Under the pieces are notes generated by a model. The model was not told the origin of the DNA. It saw only the letters and a program-made list of their open reading frames with translations, and searched no databases. From Nocardia acidivorans NBRC 108247 (GTDB lineage Bacteria > Actinomycetota > Actinomycetes > Mycobacteriales > Mycobacteriaceae), in the NCBI RefSeq assembly GCF_001625085.1, contig NZ_BDAW01000054.1:1-37744 (forward strand): DNA of 37,744 nucleotides, written 5' to 3'. Position 1 is the first letter of the stretch, and each line of letters starts with the position of its first letter. Below are positions 16,418-25,204 of the stretch, in pieces. The position numbers and the translations under genes are program-made.

Positions 16418-19021
16418 ATGATCGAGGACGTGACGGATCTACCGAACCCGAGTCTCCCCCCGGCTCCGCCCAGTCCGTCGGGTATGCGCCGGGCCTTGCG
16501 GCGCGCCCGGGACGGCGCGACGCTCAACCTCGACGAGGCGGTGGTGCTGCTCCAGGCGCGGGGCGGTGACCTGGAGGATCTGACCACATCGGCGGCGCGC
16601 GTGCGCGATGCGGGCCTGCGTGAGACCGGCTACGCGGGCGACACGCTGCCGATCACCTACTCGCGCAAGGTCTTCATTCCGCTCACCCATCTGTGCCGGG
16701 ACAAGTGTCACTACTGCACCTTCGTCACCGTGCCGGGCAAACTACGCGCCGAGGGCCGGGGTATGTACCTCGAACCCGACGAGGTGCTGGAGATCGCCCG
16801 CAAGGGGGCTGAACTAGGTTGTAAGGAAGCACTTTTCACCCTCGGTGACCGCCCGGAGGAGCGCTGGCCCGAGGCCCGGCAGTGGCTGGACGAGCGCGGC
16901 TACGACTCCACCCTCGATTACGTGCGCGCCATGTCGATTCGCGTGCTCGAGGAGACCGGCCTGCTGCCGCATCTGAATCCGGGCGTGATGAGCTGGGCCG
17001 AACTGTCCCGGCTCAAGCCGGTCGCCCCCTCCATGGGCATGATGCTCGAGACCACCTCCACCCGCCTGTTCACCGAACCGGGTCAGGCGCACTACGGCAG
17101 CCCGGACAAGGATCCGGCGGTGCGGCTGCGCGCGCTCACCGACGCGGGCCGCCTCTCGGTCCCGTTCACCACCGGCATTCTGGTCGGCATCGGCGAGAAC
17201 CTCACCGAGCGGGCCGAGTCGATCATGGCGATTCGCAAGTCGCACAAGGCTTTCGGGCATGTACAGGAGGTGATCGTGCAGAACTTCCTGGCCAAGCACG
17301 ACACCGCCATGCGCAATACCCCCGATGCCGATCTGGAGGAGTTCCGCGCGACCATCGCGGTGGCGCGCCTGCTGCTCGGGCCGAAGATGCGCATCCAGGC
17401 CCCGCCGAATCTGGTCTCCCTGGACGAATGCCGCGCGCTCATCGACGCGGGCATCGACGACTGGGGTGGCGTCTCCCCGCTCACCCCCGATCATGTGAAT
17501 CCCGAACGGCCCTGGCCAAATCTGGAGACCCTGGCCCAGGTCACCGCCGACGCCGGCTACGTGCTCACCGAGCGGCTCACCGCGCATCCGAAATACGTGC
17601 TGGCGGGCCATCCGTGGATCGATCCGCGCGTCTCGCGGCATGTGGCGGCGCTCGCCGATCCGCTCACCGGTCTGGCCCGCACGGTGAATCCCACCGGTCT
17701 GCCCTGGCAGGAGCCCGACCACGATTGGGAATCGGTCGGCCGCATCGACCTCCATACCGCCATCGACACGCAGGGCCGCAATACCGAATCCCGCAGCGAT
17801 TCCGCGCTCGCCAGTGACGGGCTGGGCGCGTTCGGCGACTGGGAGACCATTCGCGAACAGGTGAGGGAACTCGCGGTAGCCGCGCCCGAGCGCTTCGACT
17901 CCGATGTGCTGGCCGCGCTGCACGCCGCCGAGCGCGATCCCGCCGGGCTCACCGATGATCAGTATCTGGCCCTGGCGACAGCGGACGGTCCTGCGCTGGA
18001 AGCGATTACGGCGCTGGCCGATCAACTGCGCCGCGATGCCGTCGGCGATGACGTCACCTATATCGTCAACCGGAATATCAACTTCACCAATATCTGCTAC
18101 ACCGGCTGCCGCTTCTGCGCGTTCGCCCAGCGCAAGGGTGACGCCGATGCCTTCACCCTGAGCGCCTCGGAGGTCGCCGACCGCGCCTGGGAGGCGCATG
18201 TGGAGGGCGCGACCGAGATCTGCATGCAGGGCGGCATCGATCCCGAGCTGCCCGTCACCGGCTACGCCGATCTGGTGCGCGCCATCAAACAGCGCGTCCC
18301 CGGCATGCACGTACACGCCTTCAGCCCCATGGAGGTCGTCAATGGGGCTTCGCGCGGCGGGCAGTCCATTCACGACTGGCTCTCGGCACTGAAAGAGGCT
18401 GGGCTGGACACCATTCCGGGCACCGCCGCGGAGATCCTGGACGATGAGGTGCGCTGGGTGCTCACCAAGGGCAAGCTGCCCACCTCGGCCTGGGTCGAGG
18501 TCATCACCACCGCGCACAAGCTCGGCATCCGCTCCAGCTCGACCATGATGTACGGCCACGTGGACAATCCCAAGCACTGGGTGGGTCACCTGCGGGTGCT
18601 GCGCGGAATCCAGGACGAGACCGGCGGTTTCACCGAATTCGTCCTGCTCCCGTTCGTCCATCAGAGCGCGCCGTTGTACCTGGCGGGAGCCTCGCGTCCG
18701 GGGCCGACCGTGCGCGACAACCGGGCCGCGCACGCACTCTCGCGCATCATGCTGCACGGCCGCATCGAGAATATTCAGACCAGCTGGGTCAAGCTCGGCA
18801 TCAAGGGCACCCGGTTGATGCTGAACGGTGGTGCCAACGATCTCGGCGGAACCTTGATGGAGGAGACCATCTCCCGGATGGCCGGCTCCGAACATGGTTC
18901 GGCGAAGACGGTCGAGGAGATCACCGAAATCGCGACCGGCATCGGGCGGCCGGTCCGGCAGCGCACTACCACCTATGGTGTGCCGCCGCATCGCCCACCG
19001 GTTTCCCTGGTGGTCGGATAG
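16418..19021 (+). CDS. fbiC: FbiC, FO synthase (coenzyme F420 chromophore)
   Basis: A fused CofG/CofH enzyme with two radical-SAM domains that joins tyrosine and the flavin precursor 5-amino-6-ribitylamino-uracil into FO, the deazaflavin of F420. Each half has its 4Fe-4S motif CxxxCxxC: C93/C97/C100 (CRDKCHYC) in the N-terminal half and C560/C564/C567 (CYTGCRFC) in the C-terminal half. The 867 residues match mycobacterial FbiC (about 856). The start is uncertain: ATG 16418, ATG 16382 and TTG 16370 are in frame, and none has a strong ribosome site; 16418 gives the length closest to the family. F420 made here could serve flavin/deazaflavin-dependent oxidoreductases, one candidate being the small protein at 29317. 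Confidence 0.96.
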   Translation: MIEDVTDLPNPSLPPAPPSPSGMRRALRRARDGATLNLDEAVVLLQARGGDLEDLTTSAARVRDAGLRETGYAGDTLPITYSRKVFIPLTHLCRDKCHYCTFVTVPGKLRAEGRGMYLEPDEVLEIARKGAELGCKEALFTLGDRPEERWPEARQWLDERGYDSTLDYVRAMSIRVLEETGLLPHLNPGVMSWAELSRLKPVAPSMGMMLETTSTRLFTEPGQAHYGSPDKDPAVRLRALTDAGRLSVPFTTGILVGIGENLTERAESIMAIRKSHKAFGHVQEVIVQNFLAKHDTAMRNTPDADLEEFRATIAVARLLLGPKMRIQAPPNLVSLDECRALIDAGIDDWGGVSPLTPDHVNPERPWPNLETLAQVTADAGYVLTERLTAHPKYVLAGHPWIDPRVSRHVAALADPLTGLARTVNPTGLPWQEPDHDWESVGRIDLHTAIDTQGRNTESRSDSALASDGLGAFGDWETIREQVRELAVAAPERFDSDVLAALHAAERDPAGLTDDQYLALATADGPALEAITALADQLRRDAVGDDVTYIVNRNINFTNICYTGCRFCAFAQRKGDADAFTLSASEVADRAWEAHVEGATEICMQGGIDPELPVTGYADLVRAIKQRVPGMHVHAFSPMEVVNGASRGGQSIHDWLSALKEAGLDTIPGTAAEILDDEVRWVLTKGKLPTSAWVEVITTAHKLGIRSSSTMMYGHVDNPKHWVGHLRVLRGIQDETGGFTEFVLLPFVHQSAPLYLAGASRPGPTVRDNRAAHALSRIMLHGRIENIQTSWVKLGIKGTRLMLNGGANDLGGTLMEETISRMAGSEHGSAKTVEEITEIATGIGRPVRQRTTTYGVPPHRPPVSLVVG

Positions 19022-19039
19022 CGAAAAACTGTCACCGAG

Positions 19040-19058
19040 TTAGGTCAGCCTGACCAGG
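19040..19058. promoter_or_regulatory. Candidate IdeR/DtxR box upstream of fdxA
   Basis: TTAGGTCAGCCTGACCAGG matches the published DtxR/IdeR consensus TWAGGTTAGSCTAACCTWA at 14 of 19 positions, with a near-perfect GGTCAG-C-CTGACC dyad. It lies about 77 bases before the ferredoxin start. By family knowledge such boxes respond to iron; binding here is inferred from sequence only. Confidence 0.45.
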
Positions 19059-19134
19059 AGTATTGTGAACGCGCCGGGATACTGTTTCGCGGGGCGGACT
19101 ATCCCGCATGTGAGGACAGACTAGGAGAGCGGCA

Positions 19135-19458
19135 GTGCCGTACATCATCGCTGAACCGTGCGTTGACGTGAAGGACAAGGCGTGCATCGAGGAATGCCCC
19201 GTGGATTGCATCTACGAGGGTGGCCGCATGCTGTACATCCAACCGGACGAGTGCGTGGACTGTGGTGCATGTGAACCGGTGTGTCCGGTCGAGGCCATCT
19301 TCTACGAGGACGACACCCCGGACCAGTGGAGCGGTTACGTGAACGCGAACGTCGAGTTCTTCGACGATCTCGGTTCGCCCGGCGGCGCCACCAAGGTCGG
19401 CAAGGTCGATTACGACCCGCCGTTCATCGCCGCGCTACCGCCGATGGCCGCGGAGTAG
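19135..19458 (+). CDS. fdxA: Seven-iron ferredoxin FdxA
   Basis: A 107-residue 3Fe-4S/4Fe-4S ferredoxin. By analogy with Azotobacter FdI, C9, C17 and C50 bind the 3Fe cluster, C21, C40, C43 and C46 bind the 4Fe cluster, and C25 is the free extra cysteine. GTG 19135 follows GGAGAG at normal spacing. In Mycobacteriales this ferredoxin sits between fbiC and an aminotransferase (Rv1177 position) and can donate electrons to oxidoreductases such as P450s; the true partner is unknown. A candidate iron-regulator box lies upstream. Confidence 0.95.
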   Translation: MPYIIAEPCVDVKDKACIEECPVDCIYEGGRMLYIQPDECVDCGACEPVCPVEAIFYEDDTPDQWSGYVNANVEFFDDLGSPGGATKVGKVDYDPPFIAALPPMAAE

Positions 19459-19461
19459 GCA

Positions 19462-20568
19462 TTGACCGCGCGTGGCCGGGTGAGTGCACTACTACCCGAT
19501 TTTCCTTGGGACACCATCGCTTCGGTGAAAGCGAAAGCCGCTTCGCATCCGGGCGGGCTCGTGGATCTTTCCGTGGGCACCCCGGTCGATCCGGTGGATC
19601 CGTTGATCCAGCGGGCGCTCGCGGCGGTGGCGGCGGTGCCCGGCTACCCGACCACGCACGGTACGCCCGAATTGCGGGAAAGCGTTGTGGCAGCGCTGAA
19701 ACGGCGATTCGGGATCACCGGTATCGAGCCGGACGCGGTACTGCCGGTGATCGGCACCAAGGAGTTGATCGCAGGACTCCCGCGCACGCTCGGACTGGGC
19801 GTGGACGATCTCGTGGTGATTCCCGAGGTGGCGTATCCGACCTATGAGGTCGGCGGGTTGCTGGCGGGTACCCGAATCCTGCGCGCGGACGGGATAACTC
19901 GGCTCGGACCGGAGAAGCCCGCGCTGATCTTCCTGAATTCGCCGTCGAATCCGACCGGCAAGGTGCTCGGCGTCGAGCATCTGCGCAAGGTGGTCGAATT
20001 CGCCCGCGAACGCGGCGCGATCATCGCCTCGGACGAGTGCTACCTGGGCCTGCCCTGGGAGGGCCGGGCCATTTCGGTGCTCGATCCCCAGGTGTGCGAT
20101 GGCGATCACACCGGATTGCTGGCCATCCATTCCCTTTCCAAGACTTCGAATCTCGCGAGTTACCGCGCGGGCTTCGTCACCGGTGATCCGGCCCTGGTCG
20201 CGGAGTTGCTGGAGGTGCGCAAGCACGCGGGCATGATGCTGCCGTTCCCGATCCAGGCCGCCATGACCGCCGCCCTCGGCGATGACACCCATGAGGCCGA
20301 ACAGCGTGAGCGCTACCGGGCCCGCCGCGAGGTGCTGCGAAAGGCCTTGGCGGCGGCGGGGTTCCGCATCGATGACTCACAGGCCGGTCTGTACCTCTGG
20401 GCAACCCGTGGCGAGCCGTGCCGCACCACCCTGGACTGGTTGGCCGAGCGCGGCATTCTGGCGGCGCCGGGCGAGTTCTACGGCCCCCGCGGCGCGGAGC
20501 ATGTGCGGATCGCGCTGACCGCCACCGATGAGCGTATCGCGACCGCCGCTGAACGTCTGACCAGCTGA
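19462..20568 (+). CDS. dapC: DapC-type N-succinyldiaminopimelate aminotransferase
   Basis: A PLP-dependent class I aminotransferase, 368 residues from TTG 19462. It catalyses the amination of N-succinyl-2-amino-6-ketopimelate in the succinylase lysine/DAP pathway, together with dapD and dapE further along this window. The PLP lysine is K227 in SLSKTSNLASYRAGF, and NSPSNPTG is the conserved phosphate/substrate loop. TTG 19462 has GGAG six bases upstream; GTG 19480 (MSALLPDFPW) fits the remembered N-terminus of Rv1178 better and is the main alternative. It follows fdxA by three bases, so the two are probably co-transcribed. Confidence 0.9.
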   Translation: MTARGRVSALLPDFPWDTIASVKAKAASHPGGLVDLSVGTPVDPVDPLIQRALAAVAAVPGYPTTHGTPELRESVVAALKRRFGITGIEPDAVLPVIGTKELIAGLPRTLGLGVDDLVVIPEVAYPTYEVGGLLAGTRILRADGITRLGPEKPALIFLNSPSNPTGKVLGVEHLRKVVEFARERGAIIASDECYLGLPWEGRAISVLDPQVCDGDHTGLLAIHSLSKTSNLASYRAGFVTGDPALVAELLEVRKHAGMMLPFPIQAAMTAALGDDTHEAEQRERYRARREVLRKALAAAGFRIDDSQAGLYLWATRGEPCRTTLDWLAERGILAAPGEFYGPRGAEHVRIALTATDERIATAAERLTS

Positions 20569-20597
20569 TTTAACCTCCGGACCCGGGCCGTGATAAC
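20569..20597 (+). promoter_or_regulatory. Possible tRNA-Asp promoter
   Basis: TTTAAC (20569-20574) and GATAAC (20592-20597) are separated by 17 bases and lie about 40 bases before the tRNA. This is a reasonable but weak match to a housekeeping sigma-factor promoter. Confidence 0.35.
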
Positions 20598-20638
20598 GTC
20601 TACCGCGTTGCCGGGCCCGGTGGTCCGGTGGCGAGTAA

Positions 20639-20712
20639 GGCCCTGTGGCGCAGTTGGTTAGCGCGCCGCCCTGTCACGGCGGAGGTCGCGGGTTCGAGTC
20701 CCGTCAGGGTCG
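20639..20712 (+). tRNA. tRNA-Asp (anticodon GTC)
   Basis: A complete cloverleaf can be drawn. The acceptor stem GGCCCTG pairs with CAGGGTC; the D stem is GCGC/GCGC; the anticodon stem CCGCC/GGCGG encloses the loop CTGTCAC with anticodon GTC; the T arm is GCGGG-TTCGAGT-CCCGT; G73 is the discriminator. CCA is not encoded. A strong terminator follows nine bases later. No second copy of the 3' end was seen in the window, so there is no sign of an integrated element here. Confidence 0.97.
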
Positions 20713-20720
20713 CAGTATCG

Positions 20721-20757
20721 AGGAAGGGCGCGAGCATTGCTCGCGCCCTTCCTTTTT
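20721..20757 (+). terminator. Rho-independent terminator after tRNA-Asp
   Basis: A perfect 14-bp GC-rich stem (20722-20735 with 20739-20752) closes on a 3-base ATT loop and is followed directly by TTTTT. It is the clearest intrinsic terminator in the window and ends the tRNA transcript. Confidence 0.93.
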
Positions 20758-20887
20758 CGTTTCATCCGGCTCGCTGTGCAAGCTTCGGGTTGCTGTACTT
20801 TTTCCGATTTTCCCGAAAAGTGACACACGGTCTCTTCACACTCTCTATAACAAGTTCTCATCTGAGTCTCGATGAGGAGCCCGGTTC

Positions 20888-22537
20888 ATGCGCGGTTTTG
20901 TGTACGAAAACACTGGTAATAGCGAGTTCGGCAGCGGTCTCAGCCGCCGCGGATTCCTAGCTGCAACAGGTGTCATTTTGGGGGCAGCGGTGCTATCCAG
21001 GAAGGTCCCGGCACAGGCGCTACCAACCAAGCAGCTAGCGGACGGCGACAAGGTGCCGGTGCTGGTCATCGGCTCCGGATACGGCGGCGCGGTCGCCGCC
21101 CTGCGACTGGCGCAGGCCGGAATCGATGTGGCCGTAGTCGAAATGGGCATGTCGTGGTCACAGCCCGGCTCGGACGGCAAGATCTTCTGCAATATGCTCA
21201 AGCCCGACGGCCGCTCCTTCTGGTTGCGGACCGAGACCGATCAACCGGTCAATCACTTCATGGGCGCGCCCTACAACAAGTCCATCTCCAAGTACACCGG
21301 TGTACTGGATTCGGAGCAGTTCAGCGGGATTCGCGTCTATCAGGGCCGCGGCGTCGGCGGCGGCTCGCTCGTCAACGGCGGTATGGCGGTCACGCCCAAG
21401 CAGGAGAACTTCGCCGGTATTCTGCCGTCGGTGGACGCGGGCGAGATGTACAGCACCTACTACCCGCGCGCCAATACCGCTCTGGGCGTGAACAATATCG
21501 ACCAGGGCTGGTTCGACAGCGCGGACTGCTACCAGTTCGCCCGCGTCGGCCGGAAACAGGCTGAGCGATCCGGGTTTTCGTGGACCTTCGTGCCGAATGT
21601 CTACGACTTCAACTACATGAAACAGGAGCAGGCCAAGACCGCCACCCGCTCCGCCCTGGACGCCGAGGTCATCTACGGCAACAACTACGGCAAGAAGTCC
21701 CTCGACAAGACCTATCTGGCCGCGGCGGTCGGCACCGGCAAGGTCGGCATCACCCCGCTGCACGTGGTCACCGCGGTCTCGCCCACCGACGGCGGGTACA
21801 AGGTCGAGATGAGGCAGATCGATACCGGCGGCACTACCGTGGCGACCAAATCCGTTGTGGCGCAGAAGGTCTTCTTCGCCGCGGGCAGCGTCGGCACCAG
21901 CAAATTGCTGGTCTCGATGAAGGCCACCGGCAAACTCCCCAATCTGCCGGATTCGGTCGGCACCGGCTGGGGCAACAACGGCAATGTCATGGTGGCGCGG
22001 CAGAACCAGGCCTGGGATGCCACCGGTGCGCTGCAATCCTGTATTCCGACCCTCGGCATCGACAACTGGGCCGACAGCGGCGGCCCGGCCTTCGCGGAGG
22101 TGTCGCCGTTCCCGGCGGGGCTGGAGACCTTCGCCAGCCTTTACCTGGCTATCACCAAGAATCCCAATCGCGGCAAGTTCACCTACAACTCCGGGACCGG
22201 CGGGGTGGACCTGAATTGGCAGACCGCGTGGAACCAGCCGAGCATCGATGCCGCCAAGCGGATCTTCGACAAGATCAACAAGAAGGAGGTCACGATCTAT
22301 CGCACCGACCTGTTCGGGGCGACCAAGACCTGGGGCGACGATCTGGCGTATCACCCGCTGGGCGGCTGCGTGCTCAATCAGAGCACCGACAACTACGGGC
22401 GACTGCCCTCCTACAAGGGCCTGTACGTCATCGACGGTTCGCTCATCCCGGGTATGACCACGGTCAACCCCTTCGTCACCATTACCGCTCTGGCAGAACG
22501 CAATATCGAGAACATCATCGCCAACGATCTGGGCTAG
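20888..22537 (+). CDS. choE: Cholesterol oxidase, Tat-exported (class I, non-covalent FAD)
   Basis: A 549-residue GMC oxidoreductase that oxidises and isomerises cholesterol to cholest-4-en-3-one with release of peroxide. The N-terminus has the twin-arginine motif SRRGFLA (R20-R21) and a probable cut after PAQA (about 44), so the folded enzyme is exported by Tat. FAD binds at GSGYGG (62-67). Catalytic residues by analogy with Streptomyces ChoA are E404 (AFAEVSPF), H489 (YHPLGGC) and N527 (TTVNPFVT); their spacing of 85 and 38 residues matches that enzyme (86 and 38). ATG 20888 follows AGGAGC. The gene stands alone between tRNA-Asp and pruA; no sterol catabolism cluster is adjacent. The symbol follows Rhodococcus usage. 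Confidence 0.92.
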   Translation: MRGFVYENTGNSEFGSGLSRRGFLAATGVILGAAVLSRKVPAQALPTKQLADGDKVPVLVIGSGYGGAVAALRLAQAGIDVAVVEMGMSWSQPGSDGKIFCNMLKPDGRSFWLRTETDQPVNHFMGAPYNKSISKYTGVLDSEQFSGIRVYQGRGVGGGSLVNGGMAVTPKQENFAGILPSVDAGEMYSTYYPRANTALGVNNIDQGWFDSADCYQFARVGRKQAERSGFSWTFVPNVYDFNYMKQEQAKTATRSALDAEVIYGNNYGKKSLDKTYLAAAVGTGKVGITPLHVVTAVSPTDGGYKVEMRQIDTGGTTVATKSVVAQKVFFAAGSVGTSKLLVSMKATGKLPNLPDSVGTGWGNNGNVMVARQNQAWDATGALQSCIPTLGIDNWADSGGPAFAEVSPFPAGLETFASLYLAITKNPNRGKFTYNSGTGGVDLNWQTAWNQPSIDAAKRIFDKINKKEVTIYRTDLFGATKTWGDDLAYHPLGGCVLNQSTDNYGRLPSYKGLYVIDGSLIPGMTTVNPFVTITALAERNIENIIANDLG

Positions 22538-22597
22538 CCGGAAGAATTTCGGTGCGTCTGCACCACGGCGGTGGTCTTGTTCGCGTTAGCCTGGGAT

Positions 22598-24235
22598 ATG
22601 GACGCTGTCACGGTTGTCCCTGCTCCCGCAAACGAACCGGTGCACACCTACGCACCCGGCTCTCGTGAACGCGCACTGCTGACGGGCAGGCTCGCCGAAA
22701 TCTCCGCAGGATCCGTCGACGTACCGCTGGTTATCGGCGGCAAACATCAACCCGGTAGCGGTGAACGCGCCGACATCGTGATGCCGCATCGGCATCGACA
22801 GGTGCTCGGCACATTCACCGACACCACCCATGAGGAGGCGAGCGCGGCCGTCGAAGCCGCCACCACCGCCGCCCCGGCCTGGCGGTCGCTCCCGTTCGAG
22901 GAACGCGCGGCCGTCCTGCTGCGGGCGGCGGATCTGCTGGCCGGACCGTGGCGGGAGACCATTGCCGCCGCCACCATGCTCGGCCAGTCGAAGACGGTGC
23001 AGCAGGCCGAGATCGACGCACCGTGCGAACTGGTGGACTTCTGGCGGTTCAATGTGGCGTTCGCCCGGCAGATACTGGCCGATCAGCCGCAATCCTCCGC
23101 GGGTGTGTGGAATCGGATGGACTACCGGCCCCTCGAGGGGTTCGTGTACGCCATCACCCCCTTCAATTTCACCGCCATCGCCGGGAATCTGCCCACCGCA
23201 CCGGCCCTGATGGGCAATACCGTGGTGTGGAAACCCTCACCGACACAGACGCTTTCGGCGTACTACACGATGAAATTGCTGGAGGCGGCCGGTATGCCGC
23301 CGGGGGTGATCAATATGGTCACCGGCAACGGGGTGCGCCTGTCCGAAGTGGCGCTGGCCGATCCGCGCCTGGCGGGCATCCACTTCACCGGATCGACCAA
23401 GACATTCCAGTATCTGTGGCAGCAGGTCGGGGCGAATATCGACCGGTATCACGGGTATCCGCGCATCGTGGGCGAGACCGGCGGTAAGGATTTCATCGTC
23501 GCGCACTCCTCGGCCGATCCGGATGCGCTGCGCACCGCCATGATTCGCGGGGCGTACGAGTATCAGGGGCAGAAGTGTTCGGCCGCCTCGCGCGCCTACA
23601 TCGCGAAATCGGTGTGGCGGCGGATGGGCGACGACTTCCTGGCCGAGGTCGGCGAACTCAGCTACGGCGATGTGGCGGATCTGTCGAATTTCGGTGGGGC
23701 GGTGATCGATCGGCGCTCCTACGACAAGAACGCGGCGGCCATTTCCAGCGCCCGCGCCCGGGGCGTCGAAGTACCGGCCGGCGGCGTGTGCGACGATGCC
23801 GAGGGCTTCTTCATCCGGCCCACGGTGCTGCTCAGCGATGATCCCGGTGACGAATCCTTCGCCACCGAGTACTTCGGACCGATCCTGTCGGTGCACGTCT
23901 ACGACGACAGCCGCCCGGACGCCTTCCCCGATCTGCTCACCACCGTGGACGCCACCTCGCCCTACGGTTTGACCGGAGCCATCTTCGCCCGCGATCGCCA
24001 GGCCGTCGAACAGGCCACCACCGCACTGCGATTCGCGGCGGGGAACTTCTACATCAATGACAAACCCACCGGCGCGGTGGTCGGCCAGCAGCCGTTCGGC
24101 GGGGCGCGCGCCTCCGGCACCGACGATAAGGCCGGGTCCTATCTCAACCTGTTGCGCTGGGTCGCGCCGCGCACGCTGAAGGAAACCTTCGTTCCGCCCA
24201 CCGATTACCGCTACCCGCATATGGAGGCGCAATGA
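22598..24235 (+). CDS. pruA: PruA, L-glutamate gamma-semialdehyde dehydrogenase
   Basis: A 545-residue aldehyde dehydrogenase that oxidises delta-1-pyrroline-5-carboxylate/glutamate semialdehyde to glutamate with NAD, the second step of proline catabolism. Visible signatures are the general base E293 in VGETGGKDF, catalytic C327 in YQGQKCSAASR, and the N-terminal ITPFNFTAIAGNLP. ATG 22598 (MDAVTVVPAPANEPVH) matches the remembered RocA start in M. tuberculosis; the open frame extends to 22571 but has no support there. The stop overlaps the proline dehydrogenase start (ATGA), giving a split, translationally coupled version of the PutA pathway. Confidence 0.95.
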   Translation: MDAVTVVPAPANEPVHTYAPGSRERALLTGRLAEISAGSVDVPLVIGGKHQPGSGERADIVMPHRHRQVLGTFTDTTHEEASAAVEAATTAAPAWRSLPFEERAAVLLRAADLLAGPWRETIAAATMLGQSKTVQQAEIDAPCELVDFWRFNVAFARQILADQPQSSAGVWNRMDYRPLEGFVYAITPFNFTAIAGNLPTAPALMGNTVVWKPSPTQTLSAYYTMKLLEAAGMPPGVINMVTGNGVRLSEVALADPRLAGIHFTGSTKTFQYLWQQVGANIDRYHGYPRIVGETGGKDFIVAHSSADPDALRTAMIRGAYEYQGQKCSAASRAYIAKSVWRRMGDDFLAEVGELSYGDVADLSNFGGAVIDRRSYDKNAAAISSARARGVEVPAGGVCDDAEGFFIRPTVLLSDDPGDESFATEYFGPILSVHVYDDSRPDAFPDLLTTVDATSPYGLTGAIFARDRQAVEQATTALRFAAGNFYINDKPTGAVVGQQPFGGARASGTDDKAGSYLNLLRWVAPRTLKETFVPPTDYRYPHMEAQ

Positions 24236-25182
24236 ACCCGCTGCGACCGGCGATCCTCGCCGCGGCCGATTCGCCGCGGTTGCGGAAGGCGGTGACCAGG
24301 ACGCCGATCACCGCCGCGGTGGTGCGGCGGTTCGTGGCGGGGGAGACCCGCGCCGAACTGGCACCGGTGGTGCGCGCGCTGCTGGACAGCGGGCGCATGG
24401 TCAGCGTCGACTTCCTGGGCGAGTACACCACCGATCCGGCCATGGCCGATGCGGCCGTGGCCGAATACATTTCGCTCATCGACGATCTCGCCGAACTGGA
24501 TCGGGCACCCGATACCGAGGTCCCGCCGGTGGAGGTCTCGGTGAAACTCTCCGCGCTCGGGCAGTCCCTGGGCGCGGACGGTCCCGCCATCGCCGCGGAG
24601 AATCTGCACAAGCTCTGCGCCAAAGCGGTGGAATCGCGGGTGTGGGTGACCGTCGACGCCGAGGATCACACCACCACCCTCGACACCCTGGCCGCGGTCG
24701 CACACGCGCGCGCCGAATTCCCCTGGCTGGCGGTGGCCATGCAGACCTATCTGCGCACCGCCGAGGACAACTGCCGGGACGCCGCGGCCGCGGGCGCCCG
24801 GGTGCGGCTGTGCAAGGGCGCGTACTCCGAGCCCGAGACGGTCGCCTATCGCAAACGCGCGGAAGTGGACGCCTCCTATCTGCGCTGTCTGGACGTGCTC
24901 ATGCGGGGGGCCTGGCATCCCATGATCGCCTCGCATGATCCGGCCATGGTGGACGCGGCGCTGCGGCTCTCGGCCGAACATCACCGCAGCCCAGGGGATT
25001 TCGAATTCCAGATGCTCTACGGAATTCGCGATGCCGAACAGCGGCGGCTGGTGGCGGACGGGCACGCGCTGCGCGTCTACATCCCCTACGGCACCCAGTG
25101 GTACGGCTACCTCATGCGCCGCCTCGCCGAACGCCCCGCCAACCTGAGATTCTTCCTGCGCGCGCTGACCGAGCGCGGTTGA
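24232..25182 (+). CDS. Proline dehydrogenase (monofunctional PutA/PRODH)
   Basis: A 316-residue FAD-dependent TIM-barrel enzyme that oxidises proline to pyrroline-5-carboxylate, feeding the dehydrogenase encoded just upstream. Family signatures include VSVKLSALG, the barrel stretch VTVDAEDHTTT, VRLCKGAYSEPE and the C-terminal RVYIPYGTQWYGYLMRRLAERP, where the two Arg residues bind the proline carboxylate. ATG 24232 overlaps the pruA stop. The stop codon itself forms part of a terminator hairpin shared with the convergent MpaB-type gene. Confidence 0.95.
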   Translation: MNPLRPAILAAADSPRLRKAVTRTPITAAVVRRFVAGETRAELAPVVRALLDSGRMVSVDFLGEYTTDPAMADAAVAEYISLIDDLAELDRAPDTEVPPVEVSVKLSALGQSLGADGPAIAAENLHKLCAKAVESRVWVTVDAEDHTTTLDTLAAVAHARAEFPWLAVAMQTYLRTAEDNCRDAAAAGARVRLCKGAYSEPETVAYRKRAEVDASYLRCLDVLMRGAWHPMIASHDPAMVDAALRLSAEHHRSPGDFEFQMLYGIRDAEQRRLVADGHALRVYIPYGTQWYGYLMRRLAERPANLRFFLRALTERG

Positions 25183-25204
25183 GCCCGAACGGCTTTCGGG
25201 CTCA
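25180..25204. terminator. Two-way terminator containing both stop codons
   Basis: TGAGCCCGAA (25180-25189) and TTCGGGCTCA (25195-25204) form a perfect 10-bp stem around a 5-base loop. The first TGA is the stop of the proline dehydrogenase and, on the other strand, the last three bases are the stop of the MpaB-type gene, so one compact hairpin ends both convergent genes. Confidence 0.75.

Noticed and set aside
14119..16569. 816-residue open frame on the plus strand
   Set aside because: It runs antisense through the PH-domain gene, the repeat element and the secreted-protein gene and into the start of fbiC in another frame, with low-complexity sequence.
16814..18991. 725-residue open frame on the minus strand
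   Set aside because: It lies wholly opposite fbiC, which has both radical-SAM motifs and family-typical length.
20639..20712. tRNA-Asp as integration site of a mobile element
   Set aside because: No second copy of the tRNA 3' end, integrase or phage gene was seen in the window.
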